26,548 nucleotides of DNA from contig JAKFVJ010000051.1 in the NCBI GenBank assembly GCA_021732245.1, positions 1-26,548 of the forward strand, read 5' to 3'. This document shows positions 7,543 to 15,376 of the stretch, one piece after another. A program made the position numbers and the translations under genes. The notes under the pieces were generated by a model. The model searched no databases. It had not been told where the DNA came from and saw only the letters and a list, made by a program, of their open reading frames with translations. How positions within the stretch are numbered: position 1 is the first letter of the stretch; every line of letters begins with the position of its first letter. This DNA comes from Candidatus Obscuribacterales bacterium (GTDB lineage Bacteria; Cyanobacteriota; Vampirovibrionia; Obscuribacterales; Obscuribacteraceae).

Positions 7543-8637
7543 GTGCTTAGCGCTCGCAGCTGGCTCATTATCTCTGTAAGCTTTGTTTTGGCTCTGCCCG
7601 TTCGAGCAGAGGAAATCACTAGCGAGCCTATTACGGAAGGCACAAAGCTCAAGGGCAGCGTCGAACAAACACAATCAGCGAAGGATTATCCATTTCTTGA
7701 TGGTGTTGTGCAGACGGTTCCCAAAGGCACAGATGTTGCACTGCGACTTTCCTGCAATTTGAATTCTGAATTAAGCAGCAAGGGCGATGAAATTTTTGCC
7801 AAAGTTTGCGTCGATGTAAAAGACGGGCAAAAGGTATTGATGCCTGGTGGCTGGCATTTGCATGGAATAGTTTCCGATTCAAAAAAACAACGACGCTTGG
7901 GACGAAGTGGATACGTTGAAGTAACTTTCGATAAGCTGATAAGTGAAAACGGCTATGAAGTTGATTTGCCATCGCCTGTAAAATTTTCTACGCGTGATAA
8001 TCAACTGAAAGCAGTGGCAAAAATTTTGGCAGTTGATGCTGCTCATGTAGGTTATGGTGCAGTGGGCGGTGCAATACTTTCTGCTGAACTAGGTTCAATA
8101 CCATTGGCAATTTCCACCTATGGAATTTCCATTGGTGTCGGTGCCGGCGTCGGTGCAGCTGTTGGTATGTTTGCCGCCGCAAAACGAAAAGGAAAAATTG
8201 CCTCTATTTATCCAGGCGATCCAATTCGTCTCACTATTGCTGAACCTATTACTCTGCCGGGGTTTAATCCGGAAGCTATTCCTTCTGCTGTAAAACCTAA
8301 GGGATTACCGGGACTAACTATCAAAACAGGCAAAATTACTTACGGTAAGAGTCCTATGGGCGATGATAATGCGAAGCAAATTACGGTTGACCTGACAATT
8401 GACAATCGTTCCAATAAAGAAGTTAGCTTCTCCGATATTGCCTTAGTCGATGACTATGAAGAGAAAAACTTTCCGACACTCTATGGAGATTATTTGACTT
8501 TTGGAAAGCATGTGGCCCAGGGTACAACAGGGCGGGCAACGCTTTCTTTCCCTGTAAGCAGAGCAAAGCGGAAGTATTCACTGGTGCTTTTAGACCGTAC
8601 AAAACGTAATGAATTAATGCGCGTGCCGATAAACTAG
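7543..8637 (+). CDS. Secreted glycine-zipper protein of unknown function
   Basis: 364 residues from a GTG start chosen because AGGAGA lies six bases upstream and a clean signal peptide then begins at residue 1 (hydrophobic 8-18, cleavage after VRA at 22). An upstream in-frame ATG at 7495 would bury that signal. The first domain (about 45-155) is beta-rich and contains PKGTDVALRLSCNLN followed by GDEIFAKV, a pattern I associate with periplasmic proteins that bind or coat the envelope. A glycine-zipper membrane-like segment is at about 171-214. The C-terminal 100 residues (about 265-364) resemble an immunoglobulin-like DUF4352-type sandwich (VDLTIDNRSNKEVSFSDIALVDD). I cannot assign a function; an envelope location is likely. 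Confidence 0.8.
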   Translation: MLSARSWLIISVSFVLALPVRAEEITSEPITEGTKLKGSVEQTQSAKDYPFLDGVVQTVPKGTDVALRLSCNLNSELSSKGDEIFAKVCVDVKDGQKVLMPGGWHLHGIVSDSKKQRRLGRSGYVEVTFDKLISENGYEVDLPSPVKFSTRDNQLKAVAKILAVDAAHVGYGAVGGAILSAELGSIPLAISTYGISIGVGAGVGAAVGMFAAAKRKGKIASIYPGDPIRLTIAEPITLPGFNPEAIPSAVKPKGLPGLTIKTGKITYGKSPMGDDNAKQITVDLTIDNRSNKEVSFSDIALVDDYEEKNFPTLYGDYLTFGKHVAQGTTGRATLSFPVSRAKRKYSLVLLDRTKRNELMRVPIN

Positions 8638-8726
8638 CAATATCATTAATTGTTGCGTGAAACCCCCCATCATGGCTGGCATTAAATCCTAAATGCAGCT
8701 AATATAGCAATCGCAAAAGAGATTAG

Positions 8727-9500
8727 GTGTCGGTGACAGCAACGCAAAACCGTCTCCCAGAGCCGTTTTCAGAAGTTCCTCAAAACGCTGCGAGTAGCGA
8801 GAGGTTCCAAATGAGGGTCCGAATAAATAACATGTTCCAACGTTTTCATGGTCAAGCAAAAGCTCAAGAAGGACAAGTGCGTTCTCTTCAGTCGGAGAAT
8901 TTGCAACTTGATCGCGTCTTGCGTGAGAAGGACAGAGAAATTGATCAACTGAAAAATCAGTTGGCCAACGCAGAAGCGCGCTTGGAAGAATTGATGGGCA
9001 AAGATAATTTGACCTCATTGCCTAATAGACACATCTTTAAAGAGCATTTGACGCATTCGTTAAAGCGCGCTGTGCGCCTTGGCTATAGCTTGTCGCTTTT
9101 GCTTATAGATATAGATCACTTGCGTGAAGTTAATAGCCGTGCCGGTTACGAGAAAGGCGATGAAGTACTTATTGAAGTTGCAAAAACTTTGCAAAATTCA
9201 GTAAGAGAAATTGATATGCCTGCGCGTTGGGGCGGAGAAGAATTGGTTGCTGTTCTACACGAAACGGATGTGGAAGCAGCAGTTTCAGTCGCTGAAAGAA
9301 TCAGACGCAAGATAAACATGTTGGATATTAAAGATCCGGTTAGCGGCAAAGCAATAACTATCACTGCTACTTTGGCTGTGGCGAGTTATCCGCGCCATTC
9401 CAATCAACCACAAGAGCTTTTGGAAGTTGCTTACGACGCACTTGTTTCTGCCAAAAATAAGGGCGGAAATATTGTGGTCGTTGCTGACTCCAGCATTTAA
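8727..9500 (+). CDS. GGDEF-domain protein, putative diguanylate cyclase
   Basis: 257 residues from a GTG start with a weak purine run upstream; GTG at 8733 is an alternative. Residues about 45-90 are a heptad-rich coiled coil that could dimerise the protein. The GGDEF domain follows (about 91-255): DNLTSLPNR (93-101), DIDHLREVN (128-136), GYEKGDEVL (140-148) and the signature as GGEEL (169-173). An RxxD product-inhibition site (R160-D163) sits exactly five residues before the signature. GGEEF is catalytically competent in the family, while F to L at the last position is less usual, so activity is probable but unproven. There is no transmembrane segment or sensor domain, so the protein is cytoplasmic. 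Confidence 0.9.
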   Translation: MSVTATQNRLPEPFSEVPQNAASSERFQMRVRINNMFQRFHGQAKAQEGQVRSLQSENLQLDRVLREKDREIDQLKNQLANAEARLEELMGKDNLTSLPNRHIFKEHLTHSLKRAVRLGYSLSLLLIDIDHLREVNSRAGYEKGDEVLIEVAKTLQNSVREIDMPARWGGEELVAVLHETDVEAAVSVAERIRRKINMLDIKDPVSGKAITITATLAVASYPRHSNQPQELLEVAYDALVSAKNKGGNIVVVADSSI

Positions 9501-9603
9501 TTCCAGATTTAATACGTAAGTCAGCTGTGCGTGGGGGTTTCCCCAATGGACGGGTTGGACTTCTGCAACTAATATTGGCCAAATATTATTGTTGGAGGTG
9601 GCA

Positions 9604-11175
9604 ATGGCTAATCCGGCTCGCCAAATAACAGACAAATTCGGTACTGTTCATTTGGATGACGACAATGCATTTGTCGGCGAGAAAGTGCTTCGAGAAATAG
9701 GTTTTGTCGGGCAAGCGCTAGGCGCCGGAATGATTGATAATGCAGATGCAGTCACAAAAGAATTTCTGGAAGCATCACCTAATAAACTCGCAACCTTCTT
9801 TGTTGGCTCTTACGGCGTAACCAAAATAACAACTTCACTTCTTAATCGCTATCAGTCAGCGGGCAAGATACTGCTTAATGTTGGTGGATTAGCTTATTCA
9901 GGGCTTACTGCCGCCGATATGGCACGTGACACTCAGCGTTGGAAAACAATTCAAAAGGGATTGGATGATACTTGGCTAAATGGCAAGAATATTTCGCACA
10001 GTGTCAAAATGACAGAGAAGGAAATTGCGCGCACTACACTAGATGGCGGTGCGGCGCTTCTAGGTTTGGCACCTCTTGGAGTAGAGGGAGTAGGACGACT
10101 GTCCTTCCTCAAGCGCTGCAAAGTTGATCCAGGTGGGTGCACCAAAATTGCTGACGATTTGTTTGCGAAAGGCAATTACGACAAGGCAGCCTCTGCTCTA
10201 AAAGGAGTTCTCGTCTTTGCGGAGAAGAGAGAAGGCGACAATCACTTGCTCATCGGCGAGTTAAATGACAAGTTGGCTCGCTGCAAATTTAAGCAGATCG
10301 ATCAATTTAAGGGATTAAGCAGGGTTGAGCAAATTCTGCACCCGACTGAAAAGTTGGAAGCGGAAGCTATTAAACACCAGAAACAAGCTCTTGATTCTTT
10401 GAAAAATACCCCATCTGAAAAAATGGATGTTACAGATTCTCTTATTGATATGGGCAATTGGTACAAGAACGAAAGTCGTTTTGGGCAGGCTCATGAAGCA
10501 TATACTGCAGCGCTCGAAATTCGCGAAAAACACTTTCCAAAAACTGACCAACTTCCGTTAGCTACGCTCTATGAAAAAATGGCCGATCTTCATCACTTGC
10601 AAAAGAAGCATGGTGAGGCAGATGATTTTTATGCTAAAGCTATCAAAATAATTGAAGAGAAGCACGGACCTTTGGATGGTCGATTGATAACAGCACTTGA
10701 TAGACGTGGAAGCTATGCCTACCAAAATGGTGATTTCCAAACGTCGAAAGATTTTATATCTCGTGCCCTTGAACTAAAACGAGATAAGTATCCTGCAGGA
10801 GATCATCGTATTGGTGAACACATACCGTGTCTGGCTGATGTGCTTCGTGCGCTAGGCGGCGAGGAAAACTTGAGAAAGGCGCATACCCTGTATTGGGAAG
10901 GAGCCATTCAAGGTGAGTCTTATATGTTTGGTCAGGCAGAACGTCAAAGAATCGCCGGAGGCATAACGGCTTGTTCTCAATCCATGCAGAAAACTATTTC
11001 GGAAAAAATAGCTCAATCTGCAAGCGTAGCCGAGAAAGAGGCTTTGTCAAAGGAATTGACGTTTTGGGAATCTCAAGCCAGAGGTGTTCCTTGGCTGGCA
11101 TTTGGTGAACAACCGCAGACCGTACAGGTCGTGAGAAACCTCACGCCGAAGCAGGCATTTAACCTGGAGATCTAA
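9604..11175 (+). CDS. TPR-repeat protein with hydrophobic N-terminal region, function unknown
   Basis: 523 residues. The ATG is chosen because a textbook GGAGGT lies five bases upstream; an in-frame TTG at 9589 would swallow that site. No signal peptide. Residues about 55-95 and 140-165 are Gly/Ala/Leu-rich and hydrophobic (GSYGVTKITTSLLN, GGAALLGLAPLGVEGVG). The rest is helical. A first repeat-like hairpin lies at about 178-225, and three kinesin-light-chain-type TPRs of about 42 residues at about 262-395 (LIDMGNWYKNESRFGQAHEAY, YEKMADLHHLQKKHGEADDFY, LDRRGSYAYQNGDFQTSKDF). These repeats normally bind partner proteins. I cannot name the family. It is tail-to-tail with pyrG with two bases between the stops. 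Confidence 0.82.
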   Translation: MANPARQITDKFGTVHLDDDNAFVGEKVLREIGFVGQALGAGMIDNADAVTKEFLEASPNKLATFFVGSYGVTKITTSLLNRYQSAGKILLNVGGLAYSGLTAADMARDTQRWKTIQKGLDDTWLNGKNISHSVKMTEKEIARTTLDGGAALLGLAPLGVEGVGRLSFLKRCKVDPGGCTKIADDLFAKGNYDKAASALKGVLVFAEKREGDNHLLIGELNDKLARCKFKQIDQFKGLSRVEQILHPTEKLEAEAIKHQKQALDSLKNTPSEKMDVTDSLIDMGNWYKNESRFGQAHEAYTAALEIREKHFPKTDQLPLATLYEKMADLHHLQKKHGEADDFYAKAIKIIEEKHGPLDGRLITALDRRGSYAYQNGDFQTSKDFISRALELKRDKYPAGDHRIGEHIPCLADVLRALGGEENLRKAHTLYWEGAIQGESYMFGQAERQRIAGGITACSQSMQKTISEKIAQSASVAEKEALSKELTFWESQARGVPWLAFGEQPQTVQVVRNLTPKQAFNLEI

Positions 11176-11177
11176 GA

Positions 11178-12848
11178 TTAAGGCTTTGGTTCGAAAGACT
11201 GTTTCGAGCTAACGACGCCTTGTCCTTGTCCGGACTCTTGTTTCTTTGCACCCTTAAGAGATGCTGCTTCCATAAATCCGACAAAGAGCGGATGTGGAGT
11301 CTCAGGACGCGACTTCAGCTCTGGGTGGAACTGGCAAGCTACGAAGAACGGATGGTCCTTTATCTCGACTATCTCCACCAGACGGCCATCTGGCGAAAGA
11401 CCCGAGAAGGATAAACCGTGCTCGGAAAGCTTCTCTCTGAAGTCATTGTTTACTTCATAGCGATGACGATGGCGCTCAGAGATGTCTGGCATGCCGTATA
11501 AACGCTCGGCAATGCTGCCTGGTGCTAAATGGCAGGGGTAACGGCCTAAACGCATTGTGCCGCCCTTGTGAACGACATTATGCTGGTCCGGCATGAGGTC
11601 TATTACTGGATAAGGCGAATTGGGATTAAACTCAGTCGAATGTGCATCAGTCATCTTAGCTACGTTGCGAGCAAATTCGATAACGGCTGTCTGCATTCCG
11701 AGACAAAGTCCCAAGTATGGAATTTTGTTGACGCGGGCGTATTCGCCGGCCTGAATTTTGCCTTCGATACCGCGGTCACCAAATCCGCCTGGCACGAGGA
11801 TGCAATCGACACCTTTGAGATGGGTTTCCGCACCGTCTCTTTCAATGTCTTCGGACAGTACCCACTTGATGTCTACCTGAGCATTATGCTGGGTGGCAGC
11901 GTGCTTAAGCGCTTCCACAACAGAAATATAGGCATCGGAAAGCATGACGTATTTGCCGACAATTGCGCACTTAATTGTCTTGGTCGGGCGCTTAATGCGT
12001 TCGACAAGCTCTGTCCACGAAGTCAAATCCGGTGTTGGATTCGGCATGCGTAAGACTTCTAAGACCTGATTGCAAAGTCCTTCTTTTTCAAGATAAAGCG
12101 GTACTTCGTAGAGATGAGAGACATCACGGCATTGAATGACACCATGAATATTCACGTCGCAAAACAGTGAAAGTTTTTCGCGAATGGAGGTGGAAAGTGG
12201 AACTTCCGTGCGGCAAGCAAGAATATCCGGCTGAATACCACGGCTACGCAACAAATCAACTGAGTGTTGCGTTGGTTTTGTCTTGAGTTCCTGTGTCGTT
12301 CTAAGATTGGGAATGAGTGTTGCATGAATGTAGCAGCAGTGATCGCGACCGATATCTTTGCGCATCTGGCGAATTGCTTCAAGGAATATGAGACTTTCAA
12401 TGTCGCCTACGGTGCCGCCAACTTCAACGATTACAACTTCTGCGCCTGAGACTTGTGCAGCCTTGCGAATGAAATTTTTGATTTCATTCGTCACGTGCGG
12501 AATCATTTGCACCGTGCCGCCGAGATAATCACCGCGCCGCTCTTTCTCGAGTACGCTCTTGTAGATTGTGCCTGCTGTTACGTTGTTGGCGCGACTCATA
12601 TCGACAGCAATGAAGCGCTCGTAGTGACCAAGGTCCAAATCTGTTTCAGCGCCATCTTCCGTCACATACACTTCGCCATGCTGGTAGGGGCTCATCGTGC
12701 CCGGATCGACGTTTAAATAAGGGTCCAGCTTGATAATAGTGCAGCTGATGCTCCGGGCTCTTAGCAGACGTCCCAGGGATGAGGCGATAATTCCTTTGCC
12801 CAATGAGGAGACTACCCCACCAGTTATAAAAACATATCTGGTGTTCAT
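11178..12848 (-). CDS. pyrG: CTP synthase
   Basis: Converts UTP, glutamine and ATP to CTP, the last step of pyrimidine nucleotide synthesis. 556 residues, slightly long because of a 20-residue Lys/Gln/Ser tail. The synthetase domain starts with GGVVSSLGKG (10-19), followed by DPYLNVDPGTM and HGEVYVTEDGAETDLDLGHYER. The glutaminase domain has PGGFG (353-357), nucleophile Cys382 in GLCLGMQ, and His508/Glu510 in QFHPE. All catalytic residues are present. AAAGGAG six bases before the ATG is an excellent ribosome site. It lies 147 bases after gatC, and that gap carries the element shared with the clpB leader. Cotranscription with gatC is possible. Confidence 0.98.
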   Translation of the reverse strand: MNTRYVFITGGVVSSLGKGIIASSLGRLLRARSISCTIIKLDPYLNVDPGTMSPYQHGEVYVTEDGAETDLDLGHYERFIAVDMSRANNVTAGTIYKSVLEKERRGDYLGGTVQMIPHVTNEIKNFIRKAAQVSGAEVVIVEVGGTVGDIESLIFLEAIRQMRKDIGRDHCCYIHATLIPNLRTTQELKTKPTQHSVDLLRSRGIQPDILACRTEVPLSTSIREKLSLFCDVNIHGVIQCRDVSHLYEVPLYLEKEGLCNQVLEVLRMPNPTPDLTSWTELVERIKRPTKTIKCAIVGKYVMLSDAYISVVEALKHAATQHNAQVDIKWVLSEDIERDGAETHLKGVDCILVPGGFGDRGIEGKIQAGEYARVNKIPYLGLCLGMQTAVIEFARNVAKMTDAHSTEFNPNSPYPVIDLMPDQHNVVHKGGTMRLGRYPCHLAPGSIAERLYGMPDISERHRHRYEVNNDFREKLSEHGLSFSGLSPDGRLVEIVEIKDHPFFVACQFHPELKSRPETPHPLFVGFMEAASLKGAKKQESGQGQGVVSSKQSFEPKP

Positions 12849-12867
12849 ATTTCTCCTTTAACGTTCC

Positions 12868-12965
12868 GATTCCGCTATCGCTACATCTTCACTAGCCATC
12901 CGGCTCTACCTGTTAGCTTCGCGGCGACCGGCTCATCGCCGCTCTTGCTCCGCTTGCTCTTGTTC
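12868..12965 (-). repeat. Leader element copy 2 (pyrG), shared with clpB
   Basis: Second copy of the element at 6428-6521, ending 19 bases before the pyrG ATG. In this copy the core folds into a perfect 7-base-pair GCGGCGA/TCGCCGC hairpin (arms 12921-12927 and 12936-12942, eight-base loop). There is no T run, so it is not an intrinsic terminator. It could be a repeat or an RNA regulator of translation or transcript stability. Confidence 0.7.
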
Positions 12966-12995
12966 GGCTTCTGGTCTAGCTCAGTAACTCAATTA

Positions 12996-13280
12996 TTATT
13001 CACCAATTTTAGGAACTTTGAAATAGCCATTTTCCTGATCCGGCGCATTTTTAAGTAATAAGTCCCTGCCTGGTGGGGTTTTCACCACGTCTTCACGCAA
13101 AACGTTGACAATATTAAGTGCGTGCGCCATCGGTTCCACGCCCTCGGTATTGACTGCTTTCAATTCATCAAAGTAGTCAATAATTTTGCTGAGCTGCTCG
13201 GCATAAAGCTTCTTCTCGTCTTCTGTCAGAGCCAATCTAGCCAGCTTTGCCACATGCTCAACTGTTTCCGCTGTCAGCAT
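12996..13280 (-). CDS. gatC: Glu-tRNA(Gln)/Asp-tRNA(Asn) amidotransferase subunit C
   Basis: 94 residues, the usual GatC size. GatC is the small scaffold that wraps GatA and GatB in the enzyme amidating misacylated Glu-tRNA(Gln). The N-terminus has the family signature TAETVEHVAKLARLALTEDE (3-22), followed by LSKIIDYFDEL and the strongly conserved GVEPMAHAL and LREDVV blocks. The start is the ATG with GGGGG six bases upstream, which gives the canonical N-terminus; an upstream ATG at 13355 would add 25 residues of no family resemblance. gatA and gatB are not in this window. Downstream in the same direction is pyrG, and the gene is divergent from the cation exchanger. Confidence 0.94.
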   Translation of the reverse strand: MLTAETVEHVAKLARLALTEDEKKLYAEQLSKIIDYFDELKAVNTEGVEPMAHALNIVNVLREDVVKTPPGRDLLLKNAPDQENGYFKVPKIGE

Positions 13281-13355
13281 AATGCCCCCGCGCTTAGTCC
13301 TACAACTTAGGCATGTTAACATAAGTCGATTGGTACAGAGTGAATTAGTAGGCAA

Positions 13356-14366
13356 ATGTTACTAGCGACGGCATTCCTAATTATTGCCCTCGTCATCATC
13401 TTGGTTTCGGCCGAGCTATTCACTAATGGAATTGAATGGCTGGGACATCGTCTTAATGTCAGTGAAGGCGTAGTTGGTAGCGTCTTTGCTGCTGTCGGAA
13501 CAGCGATGCCCGAAACTCTTATCCCCTTTGTCTCGGTGGCTTTCTTTAACTCCCGCCACGGCGAAGAAGTTGGAATAGGAGCAATTGCAGGCGCTCCTTT
13601 CATGTTGTCCACTCTTACCTTAGCGCTTTGTGGTTTTACTATTTGGTCCTACGCCAAGAGGGGGCGTCGTGACAATGTCGTAAATGCAAACAGCACAATA
13701 ATCACGCGTGACTTTGCCTTCTTCATCCTTTCTTACTCGATTGCTATTGCCACGAGTATATTTCACCTGCCTCATGAGATTCGCGCATTTTTAGCGGTCG
13801 GACTTTTGTTGATATATGGCGTGTACATATACAAAACCTTCAAGCATGAGGGCGAAGTAGGAGCGGCCCCCGAGCATCTTCACTTTGCCAAGATATTGCA
13901 AGATAAGCCGGAGCGGCTAACAGTAATTATTCCTCAAGTCGTAGCAGGCATACTTGGTATCATCGGTGGTGCTTATTTGTTCGTCAATTTCGTCGAAAAA
14001 TTGGCTGTTGGACTGGGCGCACCGGCAGTTTTGCTTTCCCTAATTCTTGCCCCTATCGCCACTGAACTGCCGGAGAAAATTAATAGCTTCCTGTGGTCGC
14101 GCAGCGGTAAGGACACACTTGCATTGGGCAATATTACAGGCGCGCTTGTGTTTCAAAGTTGTATACCTGTAGCCTTTGGCATGGCTTTTACCGATTGGCA
14201 CCTCGATAATGGAACGACACTGACAGGCATTGTCGCTCTGCTTTGTTGCAGCACATTTTGGTGGCTCATGAAAGCCAACAAACTGAAACCCCAACATTTA
14301 ATGATGGGTTCAATTGCCTACGCTCTGACTATTGGTCTTCTCTTATTCTTAGGGTTGAGAGACTAG
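13356..14366 (+). CDS. CaCA-family sodium/calcium exchanger-like antiporter
   Basis: 336-residue integral membrane protein with about ten hydrophobic segments in two inverted halves. The alpha-repeat ion-binding motifs are GTAMPET (48-54, acidic residue E53) and APIATELPEK (232-241, acidic residue E240), followed by KDTLALGNITGALVFQS. These acidic residues coordinate the transported cation in this superfamily. A hydrophilic loop (about 163-188) separates the halves. The substrate could be Ca2+/Na+ or another cation exchange; sequence alone does not decide. AGG six bases upstream of the ATG supports the start. The stop overlaps that of the convergent AI-2E gene by four bases. Confidence 0.88.
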   Translation: MLLATAFLIIALVIILVSAELFTNGIEWLGHRLNVSEGVVGSVFAAVGTAMPETLIPFVSVAFFNSRHGEEVGIGAIAGAPFMLSTLTLALCGFTIWSYAKRGRRDNVVNANSTIITRDFAFFILSYSIAIATSIFHLPHEIRAFLAVGLLLIYGVYIYKTFKHEGEVGAAPEHLHFAKILQDKPERLTVIIPQVVAGILGIIGGAYLFVNFVEKLAVGLGAPAVLLSLILAPIATELPEKINSFLWSRSGKDTLALGNITGALVFQSCIPVAFGMAFTDWHLDNGTTLTGIVALLCCSTFWWLMKANKLKPQHLMMGSIAYALTIGLLLFLGLRD

Positions 14367-15376
14367 CTGGACTCGCGAGCATCCTGGGCAAGTTTTGCCG
14401 GGTGTGTTATTGATTCAAGAATTAGTTTGAAACAAGCAGCTACGGGAATAGCTATCAGCATGCCCAAAGCCCCTGCCATTACTTCACCACACAAGACGGC
14501 AAAAATGACGATGAGCGGATGTAGCTCGACTGCGTGCCCGATTATCTTCGGCACAATGACGTAGTCTTCAAACCAACGGGCAAGCGTGTAGTAACCGACA
14601 ATACCCAGAGCGGCCATTACGCCAAATTGAGCGAGTCCGACAAGAGCGGCAATTGTCGTGGCAATGATAGGACCAAGTACTGGAATAATCTCCAAAAAGC
14701 CGCTAATAAGCGCAATTACAAGCGCATATTTCAAATGAATGACAAAGTGCAGGAATACCCAAGCAATGGTGGACATGATGATGATGAGCATTAATTGCCC
14801 CTTTACGTAGTTGCTCATCATTTGGTTTATCTGTCCGGACAAATTAACAACTTGCTCTCGCTTATCGACAGGCAAAAAGCGAATGGCAAAATTGCCGACG
14901 CGCTCTTTATCGATAATGAAATAGATGGAAGATACTACACACACAAGGATTCCCAGCAAGCCGTGAGACAAAAGACCACCAATATGGACTATCTCTTCGG
15001 GCTTGCCGAAGCTTTCTTCTATATTGGCAATAATTTGATTGGCCGTTGTATCAACATCTAATTGCAAACTGAATGTTTCGGCTGCCTGTCTGACGATGTT
15101 GGTAATAATTTCTTGGCGGTGCATTGCCAGAGCAACGCACTGTTCGGACAAGAGCGGCAAGAAGAACCATCCAGATATGATAAGAACAACTGCGCCTAGA
15201 AGATAAACAACGGCAACTGCTTGAGTTGGTTTTATCTTCAGCGATGTCGATAGGTTCTGTACAAGCGGCAACAGCAAATAAGCTAGGATACCGCCGACGA
15301 TAAACGGCGGGAATACTGATCTAACGTGATAGATAAACCAGATGATAAGAAAAGTGGCAACCCAGCGAAACAGCAT
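14363..15376 (-). CDS. AI-2E-family transporter (PerM-like permease)
   Basis: 337 residues with the family layout: two N-terminal membrane helices (about 6-22 and 24-37), a third at about 52-72, a soluble alpha segment (about 80-135), then four to five further helices. The signature GFLEIIPVLGP is at about 219-229, and LARWFEDYVIVPKIIG follows. Named after the E. coli TqsA exporter of autoinducer-2, but members also include Na+/H+ antiporters, so the substrate is unknown. The ATG overlaps the stop of the upstream 3-hydroxyacyl-CoA dehydrogenase (TAATG), so the two are translationally coupled in one transcript. The C-terminal end is converging and overlaps the exchanger gene by four bases. Confidence 0.92.
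   Translation of the reverse strand: MLFRWVATFLIIWFIYHVRSVFPPFIVGGILAYLLLPLVQNLSTSLKIKPTQAVAVVYLLGAVVLIISGWFFLPLLSEQCVALAMHRQEIITNIVRQAAETFSLQLDVDTTANQIIANIEESFGKPEEIVHIGGLLSHGLLGILVCVVSSIYFIIDKERVGNFAIRFLPVDKREQVVNLSGQINQMMSNYVKGQLMLIIIMSTIAWVFLHFVIHLKYALVIALISGFLEIIPVLGPIIATTIAALVGLAQFGVMAALGIVGYYTLARWFEDYVIVPKIIGHAVELHPLIVIFAVLCGEVMAGALGMLIAIPVAACFKLILESITHPAKLAQDARESS

Noticed and set aside
9589..9603. TTG start for the TPR protein
   Set aside because: It would overlap the GGAGGT that serves the ATG at 9604.
12264..12716. Rightward ORFs over pyrG
   Set aside because: Antisense shadows of a highly conserved gene; no ribosome sites and no family resemblance.
13281..13355. N-terminal extension of GatC
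   Set aside because: No family resemblance, and the internal ATG with GGGGG gives the canonical GatC start.
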